Below are positions 12,421-23,800 of a stretch of 64,000 nt of DNA, one piece after another. Location of the stretch: NCBI RefSeq assembly GCF_032854445.1, contig NC_088301.1:58042512-58106511 (forward strand), in the 5' to 3' direction. Source of the stretch: Liolophura sinensis. Its lineage: Eukaryota; Mollusca; Polyplacophora; Chitonida; Chitonidae. Position numbers and translations under genes: made by a program. The notes below the pieces were generated by a model that had not been told where the DNA came from, ran no database searches, and saw only the letters and a list, made by a program, of their open reading frames with translations. Within the stretch, counting starts at the first letter, position 1. Each line of letters opens with the position of its first letter.

Positions 12421-14130
12421 TGATTCCCTCCCCTTTGTGCAAATTGAAGAGAGTTGGAGCAGGGTTAAATTGTCTTGGCATTACGAAAAGAGGGAGGGCC
12501 AACACGCGTACTAGGTCCCCAACCCCACGCCGCTAATTGCTTAAGGAATGACGAAAATAACTGATGATAGGGATGTGATTGTGTTTGACGAAGATGCAAT
12601 GGTTTATGATCTAGTCCTAGTGATGATGAAAAGAAACATGATGTGTGCATGTGCCTAATATATCCGCCACTGTAGGGATAACTACAGATTGTTGCTATAT
12701 AGGCCTATAATAAACTCGTATAGGCATACCTGCGATTTGAAAGAACACTACAGGTTTTTTTTTTTCATTTTGACCTTGCCGGCAGGTACGTTCGACGACT
12801 CGGTGTTTAGGAGAATTTTTCACGCACTCTTAGTAGTGTTCTGAAAAATGATATAACTTGTACGATGATACATACAAACGAAAGCGCATAAAACCATGCT
12901 CTTCATGCTCTCTCCTGCTCCCGATATAAACTACAAGCAAGGTACGTGCCCGCACTTTCTTTCAAGCGGTTATCGATTTTGTTGAGGCTTTAGCACATCA
13001 TCCATACCTTCGCCCCAAACGTTTGATTCTAAATTTATCAAGGATCGGAGTTGGCTGTTCTCCCGGAAGCGACATTGTCAGAAGGGTGGGCACCTAATCA
13101 CAGAGCGAGGATGAACCACCCCAGAACGTCTGAAGAGGTGTCCCATTACTTGAACCATTCCCTTGGGTTGAAATTAATTGCAGCCTGAAAATAACTGAAA
13201 ATGTCGGTGTTGTTACAGAGCCGGGAATTAGTCGCCCTTTGTATGGTTTGGCGACAGACAACACAGCCAATTTTGTCGGCAGGAAGAAAGTGTAAAGGTG
13301 CTCAGTACATGGGAATAAGAGCCGATTTTAATCGTAATCGTCTGACATCCAATGGAAAGTCGATTCCTTTGATCGGCAGGACTAAACGAATGAAAACAGA
13401 TCATTGAACAATCTGATCAAATAGAAGACAAACCATCTCTGATATATTATTTACGGCTGGATAGCGTTTTATTAGACCTAGGGGACGCGGGACGTAACGG
13501 AACAACTAGGTTGCGCGTAAATAGCGCGAAATGATGCAATTAGGTGTTTGTTTAGGTATTGGTACGTAGAATGATTATATCATGAAAGGTTTCCGATAGC
13601 TTGACAGTGGCAGTAATTTGGAGCCCATATATTTACCAATAACTGTCATTGTCGAGGCTGTAATGACAGATTCAACCAGTTTCGTGAAGTGTTTATCACC
13701 CAGTGTTTCCATTTTTAAACACATTTTAGGTCCACACGACTTTCTATCCTTTTCAAATGGATACACAGATTCTTTAAGCTTGCAAGAAATTCGAAATGTG
13801 CAAACTGTCCACTGAGTTTAGATGAAAATCTATAAATTACTGTTTGTCCTTTTTTCATTTAGCGAGTCGATACGAGAAATCAATCAGTGGTAGGACAACG
13901 TTAAAACACTTATTAAAGCACCAAAGCTAGAACAGTATAGTTCCACAATTATAAGGATAAATGATCACTATGCCTTCATTTTCTTGGACAGACTTAAAAA
14001 TATGAAATGTGGAACATAGTGTGGAATCTTGAAAATTGAAGTACATGTGGTCTGGTTAGAAAAATAGTTGAACAATAAAGCTACAGAGAAATTTAGAATT
14101 GTCTCGGCGGAGAGAGAACTTACAGTGTAT
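12421..14130. other. Intergenic sequence, nothing recognised
   Basis: Higher GC than the PAK flank. Short open frames only (68 codons or fewer), with no domain, repeat or RNA gene that I can identify. Confidence 0.5.
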
Positions 14131-14134
14131 TGTG

Positions 14135-14925
14135 TATATACGATATGTCTGAGTGTCTATGAGAAACCATTTACATGCGTCATGCTCTTGGGATGTCTCA
14201 GCGTCTAAGAGAGCCCATTTGCATGCGTCATATACTTGGGATATGTCTCACTGTCGAAGAGAAACCATTTACATGCGTCATGTACATTGGATATGTCTGC
14301 GCGTCTAAGAGAAACCATTTACATGCGTCATGTACTTAAGATATCACTGAGCATCTAAGAGAAACCATTTAAATGCGCTGTGTACTTCGGATATGACTGC
14401 GCGTCTTAGAGCAACCGTGCATGCATTTTGTGCTTAAAATATCCCTAAGCTTCTATTAGAAATCATTTACATGCGTCGTATGCTTAGGATGTGTCGGAAG
14501 GTCTATGAAAAACCATTTACATGCGTTATGTACTTAGAACATCTCTGCGCGTCTAAGAGAAATCATGCATGTGTTGTGTACTTTGGATATGTCCGAGCAT
14601 CTAAGAGAACCCATTTTCATGCGTTGTGTACTAAAGATATGCCTAAGCATTGATGAGAAACCATTCACATGCGTCGTGTACTTAGGATATGTCTGAACGT
14701 CTAAGAGAAACCATGCATGCGTTGTGCACTTAGGCTATGTCTGCGCTTCTAAGAGAAACCATTTACATGTGTCGTGTACTTAGGATATGTCTGCGAATCT
14801 ATGAGAAACCATTTACATGCGTCGTGTACTTAGAATATGTCTGCGCGTCTAAGAAAAACCATGGATGCGTTGTGTACTTAGGATATGTCTGTGCGTCTAA
14901 GAGAAAACATTCACATGCGCATGTA
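14135..14925. repeat. Minisatellite, ~50-bp unit with ~45-bp variants, about 16 copies
   Basis: The consensus contains GATATGTCTGCGCGTCTAAG, then AGAAACCATTTACATGCGTC and GTGTACTTAG. A recurrent shorter form lacks about 5 bp (AACCATGCATGCG instead of AACCATTTACATGCG). Divergence between units is moderate, so the array is not recent. Two open frames within it (14471-14653 and 14737-15000) are products of the repeat. Confidence 0.9.
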
Positions 14926-16959
14926 TCAGCTAACATTTTTCCACGTCAAAGATATTTTCTGTTCAAGATTAGGTGTTTATACAATTCTGTCAGTATGTAG
15001 ATAAATGTACAAGGAATGGTGTGATCAAGCGTCCCTACAGATCGCCGATATCACGTCGGCATACTCGAAGCGGAAGATATGATCCTCTTACGTTAGACAA
15101 AACCGATTTGTAAATCCATTCCCACACCTTGAAGGAAACGCACTTAAGTTGATAATGGACTGTGGCTAGAGGCGGATCCAGTGCGGAGCAAATTGCAGCA
15201 GCCATAAATCCTTTTATTACCAACAAATATCCCATAAGCTGCCATGTTGGTCTTCAAGTTCAAGTGTATAAGTCATAGACGACAGAAATATTGGCCGGCC
15301 ATGAAATAAGAAGGCTACTGCAACGTCTAAATGTGTGGTCCACAGTGAACCCAAATACATGGTCAACATAGCAGTTAGCGTGGCTATCACTGAGGGAAAC
15401 ACTGCGCGCATAATCATCGATAAAGTATCGCGCATAAAGTTTAAGAACAGTACCGCCTCATTCTGTGATGCTTCAAAACCAAGATATCGCACATCAAAGT
15501 AAGCTAAAACGCGCACACTGAGAAAACCGAAAGCGTCGCCATGTTATCAATATTAACGGGTTATTTATTTAACCCGAGAACACAGATGTTTCCGCTGACG
15601 TCACCCGAACCCCGGTTTGCCCGTTAATTACAACTGCTTGGGGTACGAGTGATGCAACATCGTGTTTCAGGTTTCTATAATAATGGTTTATCTCATAGCT
15701 TCCTGAGAATTCCTCATTCAAAGTTGATTTATAGGGTTACCACGTACGTCAGAAAAAAATTATCGAGGTCGTTCAGGTCTCTTTCCACCTCTCTACCGAA
15801 ATAAGCAAGGTTTTGTTGTGTGTTGTCTTCGTGATACACGAAGAAAACGTTTGGTCTGTATTTCATAAGATGCAATTTGGAATGAATCGTACAATTAATA
15901 AAAGTACCAAAAAGGTGTGTCAGCCTTCTTGGGGCGTAGAATTGGCCTGTTTCCACTTCTTTCGGAAATAAATAAGGTTACATTATTTGTAGTTTTTGAC
16001 AATGTTGAAATCGTAAACAAGGGGCTCCGTGGTGAGGTAGATAATACTCCCAAACTCTAACACACAAGGTGCCAGTTCAATTCAGACCTTGGACCAGGGA
16101 ATTTCTGCATCCCATAGCTCTCAGGGTTCATGAAACTTCGGTGACAATAAGCTTATATGTGGAAATCAACTGAGTAGGTTTTGTTCCCAGTGTGAAAAGA
16201 GCGTGTAATTTTCCAAATTTCGGGTAAGTGAGGAAAATAAGGCAAAAAAAGGACGCTGTGAAGGCTTGTGCCATCGTCACCTGTCAGCATGACACATGTG
16301 TTTAGCCCAAGGGACTTACGGCGTGTGTTCCTCAAGTTTTTATTACCATCCCATTTCCTCATTTTGCCTGCCAAGGTAACATCGAGTTGTGCACTATATC
16401 ACCAGGTGTAATGACGTTATCTCTTTGTCACAATTGACATGTACGGCATTACCATGTTGAAATAATGCACTGACATCTCTTTTTATGATGGAAACTGGAA
16501 ACATTGTGTTGATGCCCAAGAATATGGTATATGGCTATATAGCCACATGATGTTGTACTATCCTGGAATTCCTTTGAACATAATGCTAAACAGACACTTC
16601 TAAGGCATAATCTTGTGTGAATATGAAGAAAGAGCATCACAGTGAGTGATGACGCTGTGAAACCAGAGTTATAAAATTAGCTATGGAATTCACACTCGTC
16701 AGATGAAGTGGAGACTCTGGTCTAGCATAGAGTTACCTTCTGGGCGTAATACATTCACGGTTTGCTATGCCAACCGGTGTCACGGTTATGTGTTAAGGCT
16801 GTGATTTTAACGGCTACATGTTTTCGTTTCGATCGGCTGTGATGGCATGTGAGTTCTACTGGGTCTAACACCGAGGACTCCGTCATGAATTTCGATTATC
16901 AACGGAGCTGGCTTGTATACAGGATAGTTTTGACACTAGTTTTTATTCTCTTGATGGTT
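14926..16959. other. Intergenic sequence between two minisatellites
   Basis: No gene recognised. Small open frames on the minus strand (for example 15217-15516, 99 codons) have no domain signature. A possible tRNA-like SINE fragment lies at about 16020-16145. Confidence 0.45.
16020..16145 (+). mobile_element. Possible tRNA-like SINE fragment
   Basis: GGGGCTCCGTGGTGAGGTAG resembles an A-box half, and GGTGCCAGTTCAATTCAGAC resembles a B-box (GGTTCRANNC type) about 35 bp later, followed by TTGGACCAGGGAATTTCTGC. No second copy was found in this window, so the assignment is tentative. Confidence 0.35.
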
Positions 16960-16977
16960 AATCTCTGGAGTCACCCC

Positions 16978-18455
16978 TTCATGGTAGACAGGCAGTCACC
17001 TCGTCATGTTAGTCAGGCAGTCACCTCGTCATGTTAGACAGGCAGTCACCTCGTCATGTTAGGCAGGCAGTCACCTCGCCATGTTAGACAGGCGGTCACC
17101 TCGTCATGTTAGACAGGCAGTCACCTCGTCATGGTAGACAGGCAGTCACCTCGTCATGTTAGACAAGCAGTCACCTCGTCATGTTAGACAGACAGTCACC
17201 TCGTCATGTTAGTCAGGCAGTCACCTCGTCATGTTAGACAGGCAGTCACCTCGTCATGTTAGACAGGCAGTCACCTCATCATGTTAGACAGGCAGTCTCC
17301 TCGTCATGTTAGTCAGGCAGTCACCTCGTCATGTTAGACAGGCAGTCACCTCGTCATGTTAGTCAGGCAGTCACCTCGTCATGTTAGGCAGGAAGTCACC
17401 TCGTCATGTTAGTCAGGCAGTCACCTCACCATGTTAGACAGGCAGTCACCTTGTCATGTTAGTCAGGCAGTCACCTCGGCATGTTAAGCAAGCAGTCACC
17501 TCGTCATGTTAGTCAGGCAGTCACCTCGTTATGTTAGACAGGCAGTCACCTCGTCATGTTAGTCAGGCAGTCACCTCGTTATGTTAGACAGGCAGTCACC
17601 TCGTCATGTTAGGCAGGAAGTCACCTCGTCATGTTAGACAGGCAGTCACCTCGTCATGTTAGACAGGCAGTCACCTCGTCATGTTAGTCAGGCAGTCACC
17701 TCGTCATGTTAGACAGGCAGTCACCTCGTCATGTTAGACAGGCAGTCACCTCGTCATGTTAGACAGGCAGTCACCTCGTCATGTTAGACAGGCAGTCACC
17801 TCGTCATGTTAGTCAGGCAGTCACCTCGTCATGTTAGTCAGGCAGTCACCTCGTCATGTTAGACAGGCAGTCACTTCGTCATGTTAGACAGGCAGTCACC
17901 TCGTCATGTTAGACAGGCAGTCTCCTCGTCATGTTAGTCAGGCAGTCACCTCGTCATGTTAGACAGGCAGTCACCTCGTCATGTTAGACAGGCAGTCACC
18001 TCGTCATGTTAGACAGGCAGTCACCTCGTCATGGTAGACAGGCAGTCACCTCGTCATGTTAGTCAGGCAGTCACCTCGTCATGTTAGTCAGGCAGTCACC
18101 TCGTCATGTTAGACAGGCAGTCACTTCGTCATGTTAGACAGGCAGTCACCTCGTCATGTTAGACAGGCAGTCTCCTCGTCATGTTAGTCAGGTAGTCACC
18201 TCGTCATGTTAGTCAGGCAGTCTCCTCGTTATGTTAGTCAGGCAGTCACCTCGTCATGTTAGACAGGCAGTCACCTCGTCATGTTAGTCAGGTAGTCACC
18301 TCGTCATGTTAGTCAGGTAGTCACCTCGTCATGTTAGACAGGCAGTCACTTCGTCATGTTAGACAGGCAGTCACCTCGTCATGTTAGTCAGGCAGTCACC
18401 TCGGCATGTTAGTCAGGCAGTCACCTCGGCATGTTAAGCAGGCAGTCACCTCCCA
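16978..18455. repeat. Large minisatellite, 25-bp unit, about 59 copies
   Basis: The unit is GGCAGTCACCTCGTCATGTT plus AGACA or AGTCA. Units are nearly identical, with the A/T choice (AGACAGG versus AGTCAGG) as the main polymorphism and rarer TCACTTCG, TCTCCTCG, ATGGTAG and CTCGGC variants. The variant pattern TCACTTCG...TCTCCTCG recurs exactly 250 bp apart (17871 and 18121), showing a ten-unit duplication. High homogeneity implies recent expansion. Confidence 0.97.
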
Positions 18456-20573
18456 ATGTAACATATCAATATTTGTATCCATGAGAATGGATCTTGCTAG
18501 AGAAAAATTAATTATCCACACCCTGGCTTCAAAATACTTAATCGCTGTTCCTAGTTAACTCGTAGTGTTTCTTCAAAGCTGCACATGAAGATGTCATTCT
18601 TTTTGAAACTTTATGCAACATGCAGTTTTCTGTGGATCAATGTAATTTTTGATAAATCTGTGTTAGTTAGTGGGTGAGGCTTGTAGATGTTACTGTTAGA
18701 AGTTATGTGAAGTTTGCCTAAGGACTTGCTGCATGTGTCATAACGTGTGCCTACGTGACAGGCCTATGTACTGTTCGAAGTACTGGGCTGTCATCTAAAT
18801 CAGTTATCAATGATCATCAAGTTAAAGCAATTGGACCTAGCTCACTGATAGTTACTGATTACTATGTATTATACAAAATGACGCAATGTTTCGGGAGTTG
18901 TTTTACGACAAATGACACGTTTTCAAATTGTGCGGTAGCATTTATTGTTCTATATACATGTACAAGAGTCAAGAAGGGACAGTAGTGTATATGCGGTTAA
19001 CAGACTAGATAATATTGCCTTTAAAAGGGGAAACGGTGAAAATCGCACAGCCAGTTGAAATATACCTGAATTTGGTATGGTAATAGTCTTAAATCACATA
19101 CAGGAGATATCGTAGAAGATATGGTTAGAAAAATACTGTCTCTCTCTTCGACAAAAATATGCAAATAACAGTTGAGTGAATAACAGTATTAAGTGTTATC
19201 TGTGCTATATGATGTAATCTGTGGGTAGTTTTGCCAGCTGTCTCGGTTAGCTTATAAGACACAACAAATGTGTTGAAGAGCCAGTGGACATCCTAACATA
19301 CAAGACACAGTAATAATGCTGAAGAGAAATGGCCATCCTAACAAACATCACCAAAGCAATTGATGAACGCCAACCAGTCACATGACATTGTTCTTATTCG
19401 TGCTTGATAACTTCTAAAGATACAATATATAGATACGTCTCCTCTTTGATCTTCGTCGCATGGACACAAATGGCTGACAGCAGCTTTCAGGTCCATTTAT
19501 AACACAACAGAAGTGAAAACAGCACAGGCAATATATTCACAAAAATGCACACTTTCCCGCAGGTGGAATTAAACAAAATTTTCCGAAGACTAAAGTATTT
19601 TTATGCTTCAATAAATGTACACAACATATTGAAATAACGCTGACCAAATTTTCCTGGTCCAATGTAAAACTTAGTCTAAACTCATCAAGAAAACATTTTT
19701 ATCATACATGGCTATGCAAACAAAACTCACGCAACTGCCTGTACAGATATGCACTGGGAAACAGATATGATTTCTATGATTTGTTCTTTAGTAATAAACT
19801 GTAGAAAAAGGAAGGACGCAGGTAATTCTAGAATCACATACTTTTATGCAGCGTGCATGATTGCTCTAGCAGCCTGAATGAATTGTCTCTAGCAGGACGG
19901 TATCAGTATTGGTAAAGGAATGCACAACGGTGTAAGAGGATGGAAAATGGTGGAAAATTGTAAAACTGCTAGCAAGAACATTCCAGCTGACAAATGACGT
20001 ACCAAGAGCGCCTTATGGGTGTAGAAAACTTCACTTAGTGCACCGCTCCGTATCGACAGCGATGATGGCGTAAGGCAAATGTAGAGGTGATAAGCGGGAT
20101 CTATGATGAAGTGAGAGGTGAGAGGCCATTGTTTTCAAGACACGTCGTTTATACATCTAATTTTGTAGTTTAGCACAAGGAATCAGCTTACATGTGTATT
20201 TCAACAGTTCAACATTGGAAGTGGAAGAGTCTATGGCCCTTTGTTCATTGCACATTATTTAATCCGTTTTGAATATGGCTTTACGTTGGTGTCAGCAACG
20301 TTCCCAAATGCACTGTGTTGATACACATGGCCTTTTGGGCATGAATGCGTACACAATTAAACTTGTCAAGAACTTACGACACGGTGGCGTGTTGATAGGA
20401 TGACCGGAACACGGTGTGCCACTTCTCTTGCGTCTCAGACACTGGAGATGGAAGCAGATGAACTGAATAAAGTCACCGTGCCGAAGATTGTAAAGCCCTT
20501 GTTCCACGGTGTCATTGTGAACAAAAACGTCATTGTGAACATAAAAATCACAGGGACAGAGTTTTGTATTTAA
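18456..20573. other. Intergenic sequence downstream of the RhoGEF stop
   Basis: No gene was recognised. On the minus strand, ATTAAA at 20263-20258 lies about 310 nt beyond the RhoGEF stop and is a possible poly(A) signal. A candidate splice-bounded segment at 20378-20441 is described under findings. Confidence 0.4.
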
Positions 20574-20813
20574 TCACACAGTCACAGCGTCCACAGAACG
20601 CGATTTGTTGTGTGCTTGCTTCAGTGTTCTCAAGCGCATGCGTCCGCGTGGCGAACTAACTGTCTTTTCCGGGGTGTTTCTGTTACTGCTGCTGGTGTTG
20701 TTATTCGTGTGTTTGCGAGGTGCCTCCGGGGATTCTCCGTGGCCTTTCCTTGCCATTGGCACACCTTCGTTGTAGTTATCCTGTGCTTCCCGTAGCTGAT
20801 TAATCCAAGCCAT
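20574..20813 (-). CDS. RhoGEF exon 19: PH C-terminal helix, tail and stop
   Basis: Acceptor GATTTCACAG; stop TGA at 20576-20574. MAWINQLREAQDNYNEG is the PH C-terminal helix, with the conserved Trp. A polar tail follows (TNNNTSSSNRNTPEKTVSSP, then RGRMRLRTLKQAHNKSRS) ending VDAVTV. A hydrophobic end suggests, weakly, a PDZ ligand. The internal ATG is not a start. A splice to a further exon cannot be excluded. Confidence 0.88.
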   Translation of the reverse strand: MAWINQLREAQDNYNEGVPMARKGHGESPEAPRKHTNNNTSSSNRNTPEKTVSSPRGRMRLRTLKQAHNKSRSVDAVTV

Positions 20814-23800
20814 CTGTGAAATCACAACACAGTCTATGTTTAGAGAAAAATCATTTCAATTAACATGTAACCTAAGGAAATTTAATTATGTATTTGAATA
20901 CTCAAGGCTTTCTCAATTATAAAATAACGGTCAGTTTTATGATCAAACTAAGCCGCCGACTTATGGCAAATTACTAGCGCGCTTGACATAAGCCACCTTG
21001 GTGGAGACTAGTGTCTCTCCAGCCAGCCTCATGCAACACCACACAAGAGAGTATAGTCGACCCGTTAGTGGCATCAAGGTCCCCAGAACATTGAAAGCAG
21101 GTGTATGTGGAAAATTCCCCGCACGAAAATGAACATGGTTTTACATCTCGTATAACTTAAAGATAATTCTTACCTTTGAGGCATCAGTACAGGCTTGAAG
21201 TGTATATACACCTATAATTTGCTGGTAGCGACTGATATGCACCAACACAAAAGCTTGCTTCAAACCGGGGGCTGAAATGTGAAATAAAAACGAATGTAAA
21301 TCAAGAAATTCATGAATGTAAGTCCTAGAACCGATATTGGTACAGGAGGACGTAAGTGTAGTCAACGTAGTCGGCTGTAATAACAGAGTGTGGAAGTAGA
21401 TTTAGTAACAGGCCACAAGAGTTGTCTGGAAAAGCCCCTTTTCTTCACCCAGAATATCCCTTTTTGGTTGAATGTCTTTCCAAGATGGGAAGGCATAATA
21501 AAGCATAATTTTGTAACATTGGTATGCATATAAAGACACACCTTGGTACATCTGAACGGCTGATTGGAGATATATTATATATAATATATTATTTTCGAAT
21601 GTACAAATGGTAAGCAGACTATTAATATACATGTAGGCGTGTAGGACATTTCTATTCTTTAAACGACAACAACAATGGGCGCTTCAGATAAAGTCCTAAG
21701 TTTCAAAACGATTAACATTCAACACAAATAACTAATGAAGTAACAAAGTATATAAAGTGAGAAATCAGGAATCATGTAAATGGAAGCAGTTAAAAGTTAA
21801 AAAAAAATACCGAAAAGATGCAGGTGTTATCAGATCCTTATATCAAGTACCTTCTGGTTTAGTTATTGTAGCCGATCATTACAAGAATGCCTTTGTGCCA
21901 TTATACCCAAGTGTGGTAAGGTAAAAGATATGCTGTTTCTTCCAACATTTGGTTTGAGCCAGAATCCAGTGTATGTAGATGGTTTAGGCCAACAGGCAAT
22001 GAAATCTAACCCATCACTTACGCTACATTCCAAATTATCGCCAGGGGCAGCTTGCTCAAAATATGAGTAGGAGATATTGTCCTCGCAGATGAACGTCCGC
22101 GCTTTGCTCTCTTCCCTTTAATTTTTGGTTTGAGCTTTATTCAAAACTAACAGCACGTTTTACCTCGTAGCTGAAGGTGCCAGTTTTGACAGCAACGTAT
22201 ACAAACTATTATCGGTGTGTCCTTGTCAGCTGCTGTTGACAGGTGCATGTCCGCCGCCCGAGTTAATGTCTTCAACCATTTTCTTGCCTGGCGAAAAGTA
22301 ATCAATTTCTGGTGAAAAGATCGCACTTCCATGCTGTGAGGAGATTGCCGTCTATTTCGGTCGGCCACTTACCGGCGCCTTCGGGTTGAGAAACGTCATG
22401 GACGCTGAAGCGATCCAGAGGAACAGGTTGCCGATAGACGATGTAGGAGCCAAGGTCCATGGGACTCGCCAGCGACGGTCTTTGAGTCATCTCGTACACA
22501 GACGTTTTCTAAAGATGTATAATAGGTAAACTATAAACATGTGTGATACACCTATAGTTGTGTAGTTAGATATTCACTCTGTCATCACTATCGGTCGGTC
22601 ATATTTCATCTATCTAATTCCGAACTATCAAATACACATTTTACCTTGTATGGTAGGTAGATATATTTTAAGGCTAATCCTTCACCGAATTACATAAAAC
22701 TGACTCTTTTCAATGTAAATGCAAACAGTAAACCAAATAGGACCTGATTATAGGAACTGGATAGTAGTGGGTTTTAGACGCAGTAACGCGCCTACTGTCT
22801 TGTCATACCGCCATAGGACATCGCCATCCATAACGGCCTTCAGTTCGGCGGAAGGCTTCCAAAACCTAACGAAATAGTGCCTGTCGATCTATGTAAATGT
22901 CATACAAGCATATAATTAAGTCCTGATATGTTCGTGAAAACGATCTGGTCACCATGGTGATTTATAGCAGGACAGTAAAAAACTACCGGGAAAAGCAATC
23001 GCTCAATCATAATGTCTGTTATATTTGACGGCCTTTTAAGGTTGCGCTAACTTACATAACCGTCAAAGAGGTACATGTACATCAATATTATGACATATGT
23101 AATACATTTAATAACTATAAGTTAGAAAGTTCTATCTGGTATACATTTCTATACATGGCGAGATTTGCATGGTATTTAATCAAATCAAGGAATGGACTGC
23201 TTTAAACAGCCTTACAATATTTATATCATGGTAGTACACCGGGATGGTTGGGTTTTGGTGTGAGGGGTGCAAACCCCCATGCATGAGGCGCCACATTGGT
23301 CGTTACTGTGTTTTCACTAATCCATGCATGCCGGTTTTTTGTTTTATTTTACCTTCCCACTTACCTTTCTTGCTGGTTTCTTCAGTTTCGTTAGTAGTAA
23401 AATGTCGTCAAATAGAAACAGGTGCATCTCGACGTTTTTAGCTGATTCTGAAAATGAATAAGAACAAGGACACATGGTCGAGAGAGAGTTGTTCTAGATG
23501 ATAAATTGTAAGATTTAACGCGTAACGTATCTGTTAACCAACTCAACATAAATCTTTAACAGTAGCGTGTATGCGGAGGGAAAAGCGATGCAAGAAAAGT
23601 CCAATTTAAGACCAGCGTAATTCCGATAGGTGTAAATTTTTGCTTGCCGTAAATATTTTGGCACGCTTCTCAATAGATATTAAAAGATACTAGCATTCAT
23701 TAACAGACTACTATTATCCACTATGCAAAAAGGTAATACAACCCGATATCATCGGCATAACTGCAACATATGTTTCATGGATCTGGTTAATAGATTTCCA

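Noticed and set aside
14471-15000. Repeat proteins from the 50-bp array
   Set aside because: Short frames that change with each unit-length variant; the period is not a multiple of three, so no long frame survives.
16849-17037. 62-codon plus frame with a hydrophobic segment entering the 25-bp array
   Set aside because: It stops at the first units of the array, and there is no splice or family support.
16978-18455. CRISPR-like array
   Set aside because: The repeats are contiguous 25-bp units with no unique spacers, in a eukaryotic context; it is a minisatellite.
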